A stretch of 64,000 nt of DNA from Pseudoxanthomonas sacheonensis (lineage in GTDB: Bacteria > Pseudomonadota > Gammaproteobacteria > Xanthomonadales > Xanthomonadaceae), in assembly GCF_010093305.1 (NCBI RefSeq), contig NZ_PDWS01000009.1:96184-160183 (forward strand), in the 5' to 3' direction. The stretch's first letter is position 1, and each line of letters opens with the position of its first letter. Positions 19,022 to 29,108 of this stretch are shown one piece after another. The notes beneath the pieces were generated by a model. It did no database searches and had not been told where the DNA came from. It worked only from the letters and a program-made list of their open reading frames with translations. A program made the position numbers and the translations under genes.

Positions 19022-20321
19022 AGGTTCCGAAACCGACCCTTCGCGCCAGCGCATCGTAATTCGGGAACGACGTGGCCACATTGGCCACGTCGGCGATTGC
19101 GACTTCGCCCGACGCCACCTGGGCGGCCACGCTGAAGGCCATGGCGATGCGATGGTCGCCATGGCTATCGACCGCACCGCCTCCGATCCGGCCGCCGGAA
19201 ATGGTGGCGCCATCGGCAGTTTCGTCCACCCGGATGCCCAACGCACGCAATCCTGCCGACATGGAAGCCAGGCGGTCGGATTCCTTGACCCGCAGTTCGG
19301 CAGCGCCGCGCACTACCGTGTTGCCGGCGGCGCAGGCCGCGGCGACGAACAGCGCAGGGAATTCGTCGATCATGTCCGGCACGATTTCCACCGGCACTTC
19401 GATGCCGTGCAACGGCGCGTGGCGCACGACCAGGTCGGCTACGGGTTCGCCGCCATGCTCGCTGCGGTTCTCTTCGATGATATCCGCACCCATCGCCCTC
19501 AACGCGGTCAGCAATCCGGTGCGGCGCGGATTCAGTCCAACGGCGCGCAGGCGCAGCTCCGAACCGGGAACGATGCTGGCCGCCACGATGAAGAAAGCGG
19601 CCGAAGAGAAATCGGCCGGCACCGAAATATCCGTGGCGCGCAGGCGCTGGCCGCCGCGCAGGCGCGCATGGCCCGGCGAGAATTCGATGTCCACGCCGAA
19701 CGCCGAGAGCATGCGCTCGGTGTAATCGCGGGTGGGGTGCGGTTCGCGCACCACGGTTTCGCCTTCGGCGTACAGCCCGGCCAGCAGCACCGCGGATTTC
19801 ACCTGCGCGCTGGCCACTTCCAGGGTGTAGTCCATGCCACGCATGGGCTGCCCGCCATGGATGCGCAAGGGCGGCACGCCGCCCGGCTCGGAGTCGATGC
19901 GCGCGCCCATCTTCGCCAGCGGATCGATGACCCGGCGCATGGGGCGCTTGGAAAGCGACTCGTCGCCTACCAGCACGCTGTCGAAGTTCTGTGCCGACAG
20001 CAAACCTGCCAGCAGACGCATGCCGGTACCGGCGTTGCCGCAGTCCAGGGGCGCCACAGGCGCGCGCAAGCCGTCTACGCCCACACCGTGCACGATGCGC
20101 TGCGAGGGCAAAAGCGTTTCGATGCGCACGCCCAGCTGCGAGAAGATCGCGGCGGTGGCGCGGGTGTCTTCTCCTTCCAGGAAGCCGTCGATGCGGGAGA
20201 CGCCGTCGGCCAGGGCGGCGAACATCACCGCGCGGTGGGAGACGGACTTATCGCCGGGGATCTCTATTTCGCCGTGCAGCGCTTGGCCGGGAGAAACGGT
20301 CCAGTTCATCCTGTCAGTCAT
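19008..20321 (-). CDS. aroA: 3-phosphoshikimate 1-carboxyvinyltransferase (EPSP synthase)
   Basis: A 437-residue enzyme from MTDRMNWTVSPGQ; upstream in-frame codons run into repeat-rich intergenic DNA and are not believed. Family motifs include GDKSVSHRAVMFAALADG, DCGNAGTGMRLLAG and RVKESDRLASM. It joins shikimate-3-phosphate and phosphoenolpyruvate in the sixth step of aromatic biosynthesis. It lies downstream of pheA and serC in the same direction, the conserved xanthomonad order, but separated by a 388-base structured gap. The start could also be the Met five codons in (20309). Confidence 0.96.
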   Translation of the reverse strand: MTDRMNWTVSPGQALHGEIEIPGDKSVSHRAVMFAALADGVSRIDGFLEGEDTRATAAIFSQLGVRIETLLPSQRIVHGVGVDGLRAPVAPLDCGNAGTGMRLLAGLLSAQNFDSVLVGDESLSKRPMRRVIDPLAKMGARIDSEPGGVPPLRIHGGQPMRGMDYTLEVASAQVKSAVLLAGLYAEGETVVREPHPTRDYTERMLSAFGVDIEFSPGHARLRGGQRLRATDISVPADFSSAAFFIVAASIVPGSELRLRAVGLNPRRTGLLTALRAMGADIIEENRSEHGGEPVADLVVRHAPLHGIEVPVEIVPDMIDEFPALFVAAACAAGNTVVRGAAELRVKESDRLASMSAGLRALGIRVDETADGATISGGRIGGGAVDSHGDHRIAMAFSVAAQVASGEVAIADVANVATSFPNYDALARRVGFGTFTGS

Positions 20322-20709
20322 TCGATGATTCTCAGTAGTTGCTTTTGCTTCATAGCTCCACGAGGCCCCTGAGGCACGGCAAGCGCGGTGGGTAAACCCA
20401 AAGGGCGGCGCACACGATGTGCGCCGTTTTCGGAAGGCACATGGATGTGCCTTCCGAAAATTCCCGCCGCGCTTGCGAACCCGCGCATAGCGCGGGCGTG
20501 CCGCCGGGGTGTGCTTTCTTTTGGTTACTTTTCTTTGCACAAGCAAAGAAAAGTGACTCGCGCGAGAGCGCGAAACGCTGTTGCTTGTCGATCATTATTC
20601 TTTTTTGCATCGTGGAAAGGTAGAAACCGCCGTAGCGCTAGTTCATGCATTCGGAGATCGCAGGCAACCCCTCCCCAACCCTCCCCTGCTTCGCAAGGGA
20701 GGGGGCCGA
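20322..20709. other. pheA-aroA spacer with stacked hairpins
   Basis: No gene is supported in these 388 bases. It holds three strong palindromes: GGCGCACA/TGTGCGCC at 20407-20425, TTTTCGGAAGGCACAT/ATGTGCCTTCCGAAAA at 20427-20460, and ACTTTTCTTTGC/GCAAAGAAAAGT at 20527-20554. The last, with its TTTGGTTACTTTTC context, is a motif I recall as interspersed in many proteobacterial genomes. The second hairpin is flanked by T and A runs and could end transcripts from either side. Confidence 0.6.
20667..20707. repeat. CCCCTCCCCAACCCTCCCCT repeat, copy 1
   Basis: About 40 bases with internal complementarity (CCCTCCC / GGGAGGG around GCTTCGC). It is repeated at 45078-45117 with one difference in the loop. 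It lies just downstream of pheA and may serve as a 3' hairpin. Confidence 0.8.
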
Positions 20710-21867
20710 TCACGGCACCGCCACCGGATACGAACCCAGCACCTTGATCTGCGCCGAATGCGCTTCCAGTTCGGCCAGCGCCTTCTTCATCGACTCGTCC
20801 TCGACGTGTCCGGCCAGGTCGATGAAGAATCCGTATTCCCACTTGGCGTGGTGCGAGGGCCGCGACTCGATGCGGTTCATGCTGATGCCGTGGCGCGCGA
20901 ACGGACTCAGCACATTGAACAGCGCGCCGGGCTGGTCGCGGATGAACACCAGCACCGAGGTGCGGTCGTGGCCCGAAGACGGGAAAATCTGCCGGCCGAT
21001 CACCAGGAAGCGGGTGGTGTTGTCGGCGTCGTCCTCGATCGAACCCATGATGACTTTCTTCAGGCCGTACACGTGGCCGGCGCTTTCGCCTGCGATGGCC
21101 GCCGCGTCGTCCGAATTGCGGGCGCGGCGCGCGCCTTCGGCGTTGCTGGAAACCGGGATCTTCTCCACCTTGGGCAGGTTGGAGCGCAGCCAGGAAGACG
21201 TCTGCGCGAACGACTGCGGATGCGAGTAGATACGCTCGATGTCCTCGATGCGGCCGGTGCGCGACAACAGGTACTGGTGCACGCGCAGTTCGACTTCGCC
21301 GCAGATCTTGAGGTTGGAAGTGAGGAACATGTCCAGGGTCACCTGGATGGTGCCCTGCCCCGAATTCTCCACCGGCACCACGCCGAAGTCGGCGTTGCCG
21401 TTTTCCACTTCCTGGAACACTTCCTCGATGCTGGCCAGCGGCAGGCCGTGCGCGGAGCGGCCGAAGTGCTTCATCACCGCCTGCTGGCTGAAGGTGCCCT
21501 CCGGGCCGAGGAAGCCGACTTTCAAGGGCTCCTGCTGGGCCAGGCAGGCGGACATGATTTCGCGGAACACGTGCACCAGCACTTCGTCGCTGAGCGGACC
21601 CTGGTTGCGGTCCACCACCATGCGCAGCACCTGGGCCTCGCGCTCGGGGCGGTAATAGTCCACGGCTGCGGCGAGCTTGCCCTTGGCTTTGCCGACCTGC
21701 AGCGCGTAGGCGGCGCGGTCGGCGATCAGGCTCTGGATCTGGCGGTCTATGCCGTCGATATGGGCGCGCACGTCGGCCAGGACCGGCGCTGCTGCGTCGG
21801 TCCTGGCGACTTTTTCCGCGGCGGGCTTGGCGGCTTTCGCCGCATTCTTCTTTGGTTTCGAGGCCAT
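20710..21867 (-). CDS. pheA: Bifunctional chorismate mutase / prephenate dehydratase
   Basis: A 385-residue P-protein. After a Lys/Ala-rich N-terminal extension of about 28 residues comes an AroQ chorismate mutase domain (about 30-112). Prephenate dehydratase follows (about 114-295; GFLGPEGTFSQQAVMKHFG, TTRFLVIG). An ACT regulatory domain ends the protein (about 305-385), with the phenylalanine-binding motifs GALFNVL and ESRP. It makes phenylpyruvate from chorismate and should be feedback-inhibited by phenylalanine. It sits between serC and aroA. Confidence 0.96.
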   Translation of the reverse strand: MASKPKKNAAKAAKPAAEKVARTDAAAPVLADVRAHIDGIDRQIQSLIADRAAYALQVGKAKGKLAAAVDYYRPEREAQVLRMVVDRNQGPLSDEVLVHVFREIMSACLAQQEPLKVGFLGPEGTFSQQAVMKHFGRSAHGLPLASIEEVFQEVENGNADFGVVPVENSGQGTIQVTLDMFLTSNLKICGEVELRVHQYLLSRTGRIEDIERIYSHPQSFAQTSSWLRSNLPKVEKIPVSSNAEGARRARNSDDAAAIAGESAGHVYGLKKVIMGSIEDDADNTTRFLVIGRQIFPSSGHDRTSVLVFIRDQPGALFNVLSPFARHGISMNRIESRPSHHAKWEYGFFIDLAGHVEDESMKKALAELEAHSAQIKVLGSYPVAVP

Positions 21868-21907
21868 GGCTAATCCGGTGCTTTCATCAATCTGGACTTG
21901 ATCTGGA

Positions 21908-21977
21908 CGTAGGAGCGACGCAAGTCGCGAATCGATTGCTAGTCGAAGACACCGTCGCGACTTACGTCGCTCCTACG
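21908..21977. repeat. CGTAGGAGCGACGYAAGTCGCGA inverted repeat, copy 1
   Basis: Arms 21908-21930 and 21955-21977 are reverse complements with one mismatch. The same element with perfect arms is at 24228-24290. It lies in the serC-pheA gap. Confidence 0.85.
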
Positions 21978-21989
21978 CGGAATTGGGCT

Positions 21990-23075
21990 TTATCCATTGC
22001 GTTGCTGGAAATCGCGCATGAAATCGACCAACGCCTGCGCGGCTTCCACCGGCAAGGCGTTGTACAACGAGGCGCGCAGGCCGCCGACCGCCTTGTGGCC
22101 TTTCAGCGCCAGCAGGCCCGCGGCCTTCGACTCGGCCACGAAGCGCGCCGTCAGCGTCTCGTCGGGAAGGAAGTACGGAACGTTCATGCGCGAACGCACC
22201 GCCGGCACCACTTCGTTGCGGTAGAAACCGCCCGAAGCGTCGATGGCGTCGTACACCAGCTTCGACTTCACTGCGCTGCGGCGGGCGAATTCCGCCACCC
22301 CGCCCTGCGCCAGCATCCACTTGAACACCAGCCCGGCCAGATACCAGTTCCAGGTGGGCGGCGTATTGAGCATGGAATCGCGCGCGGCATGCGAGCGGTA
22401 GTCGAAGATGTCGGCGCGCGGCTGCCCGCTGCGTTCCAGCAGATCGCGGCGGATGATCACCACCGCCACGCCCACCGGGCCCAGGTTCTTCTGCGCGCCA
22501 GCGTAGATCACGCCGTACTTGGAAACGTCGATGGGTTCGGAGGCGATGCTGGAGCTGAAGTCGGCGAACAGCGGCGCGGCGCCGACTTCGGGCGTATCGC
22601 GGAATTCGACCCCGTGGATGGTTTCGTTGGCGGTGATGTGCACGTAGGCCGCACCGGGGGTGAGCTTCCAGCTGTCGCGGGCGGGAATGTCGCGGAAGCC
22701 TCCCGGTTCGCCATCGGCGGCTATGTTCACCTTGACGTAGGGCGCGACCTGCTTGATCGCCGTCCTGCCCCAGTGGCCGGGCACCACGTAATCGACGGTC
22801 TGGCCGGGCGCGGTAAAATTCAGGGCCAGCAAAGCCTGCTGGGTGGTGGCGCCTCCGGACAGGAACAGCACCACGTAATCGTCCGGAATTCCCACCAGGG
22901 TCCGCAGGTCGGCTTCGGCCTCGGCGGCCACGGCGATGAAATCGGCGCTGCGGTGGCTGATCTCCACGATAGAGGCGCCTACGCCATTCCAGTCGAGCAT
23001 TTCCGCCTGGGCCTGCAGCAATACTGATTCCGGCAAGGTGGCGGGGCCGGCACTGAAATTGAAGACGCGGGTCAT
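21990..23075 (-). CDS. serC: Phosphoserine aminotransferase
   Basis: A 361-residue class V PLP aminotransferase starting [19 protein letters not shown]. The PLP-binding Lys is in [15 protein letters not shown] (near residue 197). It converts 3-phosphohydroxypyruvate to phosphoserine and also serves pyridoxal biosynthesis. A start eight codons upstream is possible but departs from the family. It heads the serC-pheA-aroA run typical of xanthomonads; pheA follows after 122 bases containing a palindrome. Confidence 0.96.
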   Translation of the reverse strand: MTRVFNFSAGPATLPESVLLQAQAEMLDWNGVGASIVEISHRSADFIAVAAEAEADLRTLVGIPDDYVVLFLSGGATTQQALLALNFTAPGQTVDYVVPGHWGRTAIKQVAPYVKVNIAADGEPGGFRDIPARDSWKLTPGAAYVHITANETIHGVEFRDTPEVGAAPLFADFSSSIASEPIDVSKYGVIYAGAQKNLGPVGVAVVIIRRDLLERSGQPRADIFDYRSHAARDSMLNTPPTWNWYLAGLVFKWMLAQGGVAEFARRSAVKSKLVYDAIDASGGFYRNEVVPAVRSRMNVPYFLPDETLTARFVAESKAAGLLALKGHKAVGGLRASLYNALPVEAAQALVDFMRDFQQRNG

Positions 23076-23229
23076 GAGGGGCCTGCAAAGTGGATCCATA
23101 GTATGCCGCAGCGCAGCAGCCGGAGCAGTCCTGGTTTCAAACGTAACTTCTGCTGTCTGGATCGCGCGGCCGCGAAACCTTTTGCCGCCCGCCCGCCTCT
23201 ATAGTTGGGCAATCCCAAGGAACCTCGCC

Positions 23230-24198
<969 letters not shown>

Positions 24199-24210
24199 CC
24201 CGGACGTCAT

Positions 24211-24290
24211 AGGAGCGCGTAGGAGCGCGTAGGAGCGACGTAAGTCGCGAAGTGCTTATCGCGTCCTTCGCGACTTACGTCGCTCCTACG
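24211..24290. repeat. CGTAGGAGCGACGTAAGTCGCGA inverted repeat, copy 2
   Basis: Perfect 25-base arms at 24228-24252 and 24266-24290. The left side is preceded by two extra copies of the 10-mer AGGAGCGCGT (24211-24230), suggesting slippage. It sits inside the msrP-msrQ pair. Confidence 0.85.
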
Positions 24291-24320
24291 CGCCGCTTCT
24301 CCCACCCACAACGGATTGCA

Positions 24321-24950
24321 ATGGCCAAGACCCCCACCGGCATCATCGCCGCCAAGACCCTCGTACACCTTGCCGCACTGATGCCGGTGGCGATCCTGGC
24401 TTGGCAGTTTTACGACGTCTGGCAGAACAATAGCGACGCGCTGGGCGCCGACCCGGTGGCCGAGATCGAGCACCGCCTCGGCCTGTGGGCATTGCGTCTG
24501 CTGATGGTCGCCCTGGCGATCACGCCGCTGCGGCAGTTGACCGGACAGGCCGTGTTGATCCGCTTTCGCCGCATGATCGGCCTGTATGCGTTCTTCTACG
24601 CCTGCCTGCACTTCGCCGCCTATCTGGGTCTGGACCTGCGCGGCTACTGGACGCAGATATTCGCCGAGATCGTGAAGCGTCCGTACATCACCGTGGGTTT
24701 CAGCGCCTGGCTGCTGCTGTTGCCCCTGGCCGTCACCTCCACCAAGGGCTGGATCAAGCGTCTGGGGCGCAACTGGGGACGCCTACACAAGCTGGTCTAC
24801 GCTGCCGGCGTGCTGGCGGTGCTGCATTTCTGGTGGCTGGTGAAATCCGACATACGCGAACCACTGCTGTACGCCTCGATTCTGACAGTGGCGCTGGGCT
24901 GGCGCGCGTGGAAAGCCTTCAGCCGGCGCCGAACAGCAACAGCGCACTGA
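24321..24950 (+). CDS. msrQ: Heme-binding membrane subunit MsrQ
   Basis: A 209-residue membrane protein of the ferric-reductase-like family. It has six hydrophobic segments and candidate heme-ligating histidines in the second to fifth (EHRLGLW, YACLHFAAYLGLDL, RLHKLVYAAGVLAVLHFWW). It passes quinol electrons to MsrP. Its 3' end overlaps the convergent FHA gene by 32 bases. Start ATG 24321 gives the family's usual length. Confidence 0.94.
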   Translation: MAKTPTGIIAAKTLVHLAALMPVAILAWQFYDVWQNNSDALGADPVAEIEHRLGLWALRLLMVALAITPLRQLTGQAVLIRFRRMIGLYAFFYACLHFAAYLGLDLRGYWTQIFAEIVKRPYITVGFSAWLLLLPLAVTSTKGWIKRLGRNWGRLHKLVYAAGVLAVLHFWWLVKSDIREPLLYASILTVALGWRAWKAFSRRRTATAH

Positions 24951-25740
24951 GCATCGCCGCCAGGAAAAGAGCCGCCAGCAACAGCCACGGCCAACGCCGC
25001 ATGGAAGGTTTGTTGACGGGAACGGCATCCGACTCGGCTCCCTCCTGGGCACCATCGTCGGCCAAGCCCGTGGCTTCACCGGAGGCTTCCTGCCAGGGCA
25101 CCTCCACCAGAAACCGGTGCTGGCTGCCGAAAGCCACCTGATCGCCGGCCGCCAGCAGCGCATCGCGCACCGCGACGCCGTTGACCATGCTTGCCGCCGC
25201 CGAACCCGAGCCGCGCAGCAGCACGCGATCGCCGCGGCGTTCCAGTTGAGCGTGGCGATCCGCGAAATCCGTATCGTCGATACGGATCGCCGCGTCCGGC
25301 GCACGGCCGACCAGACAGGGCTGCGACAGAGTGAAGGCGCGGCCATGGTGCTTGCCCCCCACGCCGCGAAGAACGATGCGCGGATCGCTGTTGTCGGCCG
25401 GATCGGCCGGCGGCACCGCGTCCAGGCCCTGATGCGAGGCCTGCACCAGGATTTCGGCGCCGTCGAGGTAGACCGTATCGCCGGCGCGCACCAGCGCCAT
25501 GCGCTGCACCGGCCGGCCGTTGACGTGGACGCCCCGGATACCTGCGGCCACCTGCAGCCACAAACCGCGACGGTCCATGCAGAACTGGGCCAGCAGGGCG
25601 CCCTGGGCGTTGTCGCCCACGCCGAGCAGGCCGCTGGCTTCGCGCACGATACGGTGCACGCCGGTGACCAGCGCACGATCGGGTTGTTGGCGGTTGCCGA
25701 AATGGAGTCTGAGGTTTTCCACGCCGCGGGAGACTAACAT
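24919..25740 (-). CDS. FHA-domain protein with C-terminal membrane anchor
   Basis: A 273-residue protein. Residues about 1-95 look like a degenerate FHA fold (VHVNGRPVQRMALVRAGDTV). A clearer FHA domain covers about 120-215 with VGRAPDAAIRIDD and ADRHAQLE, where the usual Ser-x-x-His is Arg-His. A single C-terminal span (WPWLLLAALFLAAMLSALLL) tethers it to the membrane. FHA domains bind phosphothreonine, but no Ser/Thr kinase gene is in the window. It is divergent from the PHA-system gene and converges, with overlap, on msrQ. Confidence 0.82.
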   Translation of the reverse strand: MLVSRGVENLRLHFGNRQQPDRALVTGVHRIVREASGLLGVGDNAQGALLAQFCMDRRGLWLQVAAGIRGVHVNGRPVQRMALVRAGDTVYLDGAEILVQASHQGLDAVPPADPADNSDPRIVLRGVGGKHHGRAFTLSQPCLVGRAPDAAIRIDDTDFADRHAQLERRGDRVLLRGSGSAAASMVNGVAVRDALLAAGDQVAFGSQHRFLVEVPWQEASGEATGLADDGAQEGAESDAVPVNKPSMRRWPWLLLAALFLAAMLSALLLFGAG

Positions 25741-25809
25741 GCCGCGTTGCGGCTTGGACTCGGCGGCGCGCTTGCGCACAATAGGCAACGAACGACAGGA
25801 ACCACGTAC

Positions 25810-26085
25810 ATGCCCAGCATCGACATCCACCACGAACACTCCAAAACGCCCAAGCAAGCGCGCAAGGCGCTGGAAGACGTCGCCGAAAAACTGTCCGAAC
25901 GCTTCGGCATGCAGCACGAGTGGGATGGCGACACGCTCACCTTCAACCGCTCCGGCGTGGACGGAAAGATCGAACTGTCGCCGAAGAAATTGCACGTCAC
26001 CGCACAGCTCGGCTTCATGCTGTCGATGCTTAAGGACCCCATCGAGTCCGAAATCAGGCGCGTGCTCAACGAGAAATTCGGGTAG
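25810..26085 (+). CDS. Polyhydroxyalkanoic acid system family protein
   Basis: A 91-residue protein starting MPSIDIHHEHSKTPKQARKA. This is the pattern of the small PHA_gran_rgn family found with polyhydroxyalkanoate granule genes. AGGA lies about nine bases upstream. Its TAG stop (26083-26085) is formed by the left arm of the palindrome at 26083-26145. A role in granule formation or regulation is inferred from the family; a phasin gene lies 2.3 kb away. Confidence 0.88.
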   Translation: MPSIDIHHEHSKTPKQARKALEDVAEKLSERFGMQHEWDGDTLTFNRSGVDGKIELSPKKLHVTAQLGFMLSMLKDPIESEIRRVLNEKFG

Positions 26086-26145
26086 GTCGGGGCCACGTCC
26101 CCGACGCCTTGACCGTCCGTGCGTCGGGGGCGTAGCCCCGACCTA
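26083..26145. repeat. TAGGTCGGGG-type inverted repeat between convergent genes
   Basis: Arms 26083-26107 and 26121-26145 are near-perfect reverse complements. The first three bases are the TAG stop of the PHA-system gene, and the last three (CTA, read on the minus strand as TAG) are the stop of the convergent gene. It is the same family as 10033-10120. Confidence 0.88.
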
Positions 26146-26856
26146 CCGGAAGGGATCCGGGTCGGCTTCGAACAAGCGCTTGGCCACTACGCGTTCGGAT
26201 TTTTCGATATCGGCGACGAAAGCCTTGCCGTCGCCCAGCGCCGCAAACGCGTCGAAGCCGCGTTCCAGAAAACCTTGCAGTTCCGCCAATCCGCTGGCCT
26301 TGGCCGGTCCGCGCGACAAGCGCAGCAGCATGGCCACGCCGGGCGTCTTCACGGCGCGGGCCAGGCCTATCCCGACACCCGAGATCAGGTCGATCTGATG
26401 CCCGCGCAGGCGCCGGTGCCCTACTTCCCGGTAGGCCTTCCCATACAACTCGGCATCCAAGCGCTTGCGGTTAGGCGCGATGCGCTGCAATTCGTCGGCC
26501 ATGCGCAGGTCCAGGGCATGGGTCAGCGCGCCCAGTTCGATGCCATCGGCCACCGTTCCCAGCACTGCGGCCGGCAACAGCCGCTGCATCATCGGCAGGA
26601 CCTTGGCGACATTGGCGTCGCGCTTGCTGAAATCGCGGTCGCCGTAAACGTCGGTCAGGAAGAAAAGCGCCGCCGCCCGCCGCTGCGGGTCGTAAAGGAA
26701 ATGCTCGAAACTGGTTTCCAGGCGCTTGGTCTGCCAACTGCGCAAGACCGGCAGCCAGCGCAGCTGGTTGCGGGGTTCGCGCCTGGGGTCGTGAAGGGCC
26801 TGGTGGCACGCCAGGCGGCGTCCGAGCCGTTCGATCAGGGGGTTGCCGCGGGCCAT
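26143..26856 (-). CDS. Conserved hypothetical protein near PHA genes
   Basis: A 237-residue soluble, helix-rich protein with no signal peptide or membrane span. Its most distinctive stretch is FFLTDVYGDRDFSKRDANVA, a motif I recall from uncharacterised proteobacterial proteins beside PHA or patatin genes. I cannot assign a function. It converges on the PHA-system gene and is divergent from the patatin gene. Its stop codon comes from the palindrome arm. Confidence 0.75.
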   Translation of the reverse strand: MARGNPLIERLGRRLACHQALHDPRREPRNQLRWLPVLRSWQTKRLETSFEHFLYDPQRRAAALFFLTDVYGDRDFSKRDANVAKVLPMMQRLLPAAVLGTVADGIELGALTHALDLRMADELQRIAPNRKRLDAELYGKAYREVGHRRLRGHQIDLISGVGIGLARAVKTPGVAMLLRLSRGPAKASGLAELQGFLERGFDAFAALGDGKAFVADIEKSERVVAKRLFEADPDPFR

Positions 26857-26983
26857 GCGCGAATGATCCGGTGCAAGGCATGCGATCGCAAGCCGGCATG
26901 CCGTTTATCGCTACCGGAATGACGTTTCCAAGCTCTACGGCATGTCGGCTACACTCGGACAGTTTTTCGCCACCGGATTGTGC

Positions 26984-28249
26984 ATGCTCTCACTTCACAG
27001 TGCCCAGAAACGCGGCTCCGGCGGCCGTATCGGCCTTGCCATCGCGGGCGGCGGCCCCATCGGCGGCATGTACGAACTGGGTGCGTTGCGGGCCATGGAC
27101 GAGGCGATGGACGGCCTGGACCTGACCCGCATGGATTGCTACGTCGGCGTCAGCTCGGGCGCTTTCCTCGCCGCGGGCCTGGCCAACCGCATGAGCACCG
27201 CCGAGATGTGCCGCATCTTCATCACCGGCACCAGCGACGATGCCGAGTTCCGTCCGGAAATATTCCTCAAGCCCAACGTCGGCGAGTACCTGCGCCGCGC
27301 CGCCACCCTGCCCGCTCTGTACGCTGACTGGGCGCGCCGGCTGATGCTCAACCCGCGCAAGGCCACGCGGCTGTCGGACCTGATTTTGCGTTTCGGCGGG
27401 CTGGTGCCGACCGGCCTGTTCGACAGCGAAGGCGTGGAAAGCTTCCTGCGCGACATCTTCACCCGCCGCGGGCGCAGCAACGATTTCCGCACCCTGGGTG
27501 CGGATTTGTTCGTAGTGGCGGTGGATCTGGACAGCGGCGAAGCGGTGCGTTTCGGCGAAAAAGGTTGGGACGGCGTGCCCATCTCGCAGGCCGTGCAGGC
27601 GAGCTCGGCCCTGCCGGGCCTGTATTCCCCCGTGCAGATCAATGGCCGCCATTTCCTCGATGGCGCGTTGCGCCGGACCATGCACGCCTCCACCGTGCTG
27701 GAACGCGGCATCGACCTGATGATAGGCATCAACCCGCTGGTGCCCTTCGACGCCGGCAATGCCGCCCCGCAGGCCGGCGAGGAGGAGCGGCGCGGCCTGG
27801 CCAGCGGAGGACTGCCCGCCGTGCTGTCGCAGACCCTGCGCACCCTGCTGCAATCGCGCATGCAGATCGGCATGGAGAAATACCCGCACCAGTTCCCCAA
27901 CATCGACCAACTGGTGTTCGAGCCGAATGCGGAGGACAGCGAGCTGTTCTTCACCAACCTCTTCAGCTTCTCCGCGCGCCACCGCGTCTGTCAGCTCGCC
28001 TACCGCAATACCCTGGCCGACCTGCGCAAGCGCGCCGACGTGCTGCGGCCGATGCTGGCTGCGCACGGCATCGGCCTGCGCGAGGAAATCATCAACGACC
28101 GCCACCGCTCTTTGCTGGACGGACTGGACGTGACCCCGCGCATGACCGAAACGACCGCGCGGCTGCGGCGCGCGCTGGACGACGTGGACCAGGTGGTGGC
28201 CAAGCGCCGCGCCCGACGCGCCCCGCGCGCGCTGAAACCGACCGGTTGA
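26984..28249 (+). CDS. Patatin-like phospholipase
   Basis: A protein of about 421 residues. The patatin set is complete: oxyanion loop AGGGPIGGMYELG, nucleophile Ser in GVSSGAFLAAGL, and catalytic Asp in FLDGALRR. The C-terminal third is a helical domain of unknown role. Family members hydrolyse acyl esters of phospholipids or storage lipids. Linkage to PHA-system and phasin genes suggests action on storage or membrane acyl lipids. An ATG at 26942 would add 14 residues; neither start has a clear ribosome site, and TACACT at 26950 could be a -10 element, which favours 26984. Confidence 0.88.
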   Translation: MLSLHSAQKRGSGGRIGLAIAGGGPIGGMYELGALRAMDEAMDGLDLTRMDCYVGVSSGAFLAAGLANRMSTAEMCRIFITGTSDDAEFRPEIFLKPNVGEYLRRAATLPALYADWARRLMLNPRKATRLSDLILRFGGLVPTGLFDSEGVESFLRDIFTRRGRSNDFRTLGADLFVVAVDLDSGEAVRFGEKGWDGVPISQAVQASSALPGLYSPVQINGRHFLDGALRRTMHASTVLERGIDLMIGINPLVPFDAGNAAPQAGEEERRGLASGGLPAVLSQTLRTLLQSRMQIGMEKYPHQFPNIDQLVFEPNAEDSELFFTNLFSFSARHRVCQLAYRNTLADLRKRADVLRPMLAAHGIGLREEIINDRHRSLLDGLDVTPRMTETTARLRRALDDVDQVVAKRRARRAPRALKPTG

Positions 28250-28348
28250 AGCACGGCAAGGCCATCCGTCTTCGCGAGCTGGTGTGAAAGCTCTAGACAA
28301 GCGGTTGATTCTTCGGCTTCCTCAATCATTCCTTTGTCGACGGAACCC

Positions 28349-28888
28349 ATGGCCAAGCTGAAGAAAACCGCGCGCAAGACCACCTCCGCGAACAACCCCA
28401 ACCTGCAGGCGCAGGCCGAACGCCTTTCCAAGAACCTCGGCGAATCGGCGCAGCAGGTGTGGCTCGCCGGCGTCGGCGCGTTCGGCCGCGCCCAGGCCGA
28501 AGGCAGCAAGCTTTTCGAAACGCTGGTGAAGGAAGGCCTTTCGGTCGAACAGCTCACCCGCAAGGTCGCCGGCGGCAAGGTCGGCGCGGTGCGCGATGCG
28601 GTCGAAAGCACGGTCGGCCAGGCGCGCGAGCGGGCCTCCGATACCTGGGACCGCCTGGAAAAAGTGTTCGAAGAACGCGTGCAGCGCGCGCTTCGCCGCC
28701 TGGAAGTGCCCAGCCGCGAGGACCTAAGCGCCCTGATCGACCGCGTAGATTCGCTGAACGGCGAACTGCGCAAGCTCGGTGGCGCCGCCGCGCCGCGCAA
28801 GAGCGCCGCGAAGAAGGCCGCCGCCAAGAAAACCGTAGCGAAAAAGACCGCACCGGCCAGCAAGCGCGTGCGCAAATCCGCTAAATAA
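28349..28888 (+). CDS. Phasin-family PHA granule protein
   Basis: A 179-residue protein. Residues about 25-130 form a long amphipathic helix bundle (QQVWLAGVGAFGRAQAEGSK, FEERVQRALRRLEVPSREDL) matching the PhaF/PhaI phasin family. The C-terminus is a Lys/Ala tail (AAKKAAAKKTVAKKTA) like the histone-like tail of PhaF, which binds DNA and helps distribute granules at division. It is followed by the hairpin at 28966-29032. Confidence 0.9.
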   Translation: MAKLKKTARKTTSANNPNLQAQAERLSKNLGESAQQVWLAGVGAFGRAQAEGSKLFETLVKEGLSVEQLTRKVAGGKVGAVRDAVESTVGQARERASDTWDRLEKVFEERVQRALRRLEVPSREDLSALIDRVDSLNGELRKLGGAAAPRKSAAKKAAAKKTVAKKTAPASKRVRKSAK

Positions 28889-28959
28889 GCCGCGACTAAA
28901 TCTCGGCACACACTGTTCCCAAAAAATTGTTGCAAGGCACAATATAAAACGTAACAATC

Positions 28960-29034
28960 ATTACTAGCCCGCCAGTCCACTCGAAGTACGTATGCTCCCC
29001 TCCCCTTACGACTTCGGACTGGCGGGCTTTTTCG
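28960..29034 (+). ncRNA. Candidate small RNA or phasin terminator with C-rich loop
   Basis: AGCCCGCCAGTCC (28966-28978) pairs perfectly with GGACTGGCGGGCT (29016-29028), followed by five T. An inner helix CGAAGT/ACTTCG extends the stem and leaves an apical loop containing CTCCCCTCCCC. Upstream, TTGCAA (28930) and TAACAAT (28952) are a possible promoter. It may simply be the phasin terminator. The C-rich loop, complementary to Shine-Dalgarno sequences, is a feature of some regulatory RNAs and makes a separate transcript plausible. No gene is otherwise seen in 28889-29108. Confidence 0.5.
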
Positions 29035-29108
29035 TGCCCGTAAGCAAATCGGCGCCATCGGTTGCTGACGTAGAATGTGAGTTTCCTCGTACCGCTTGAA
29101 AGGTAATC

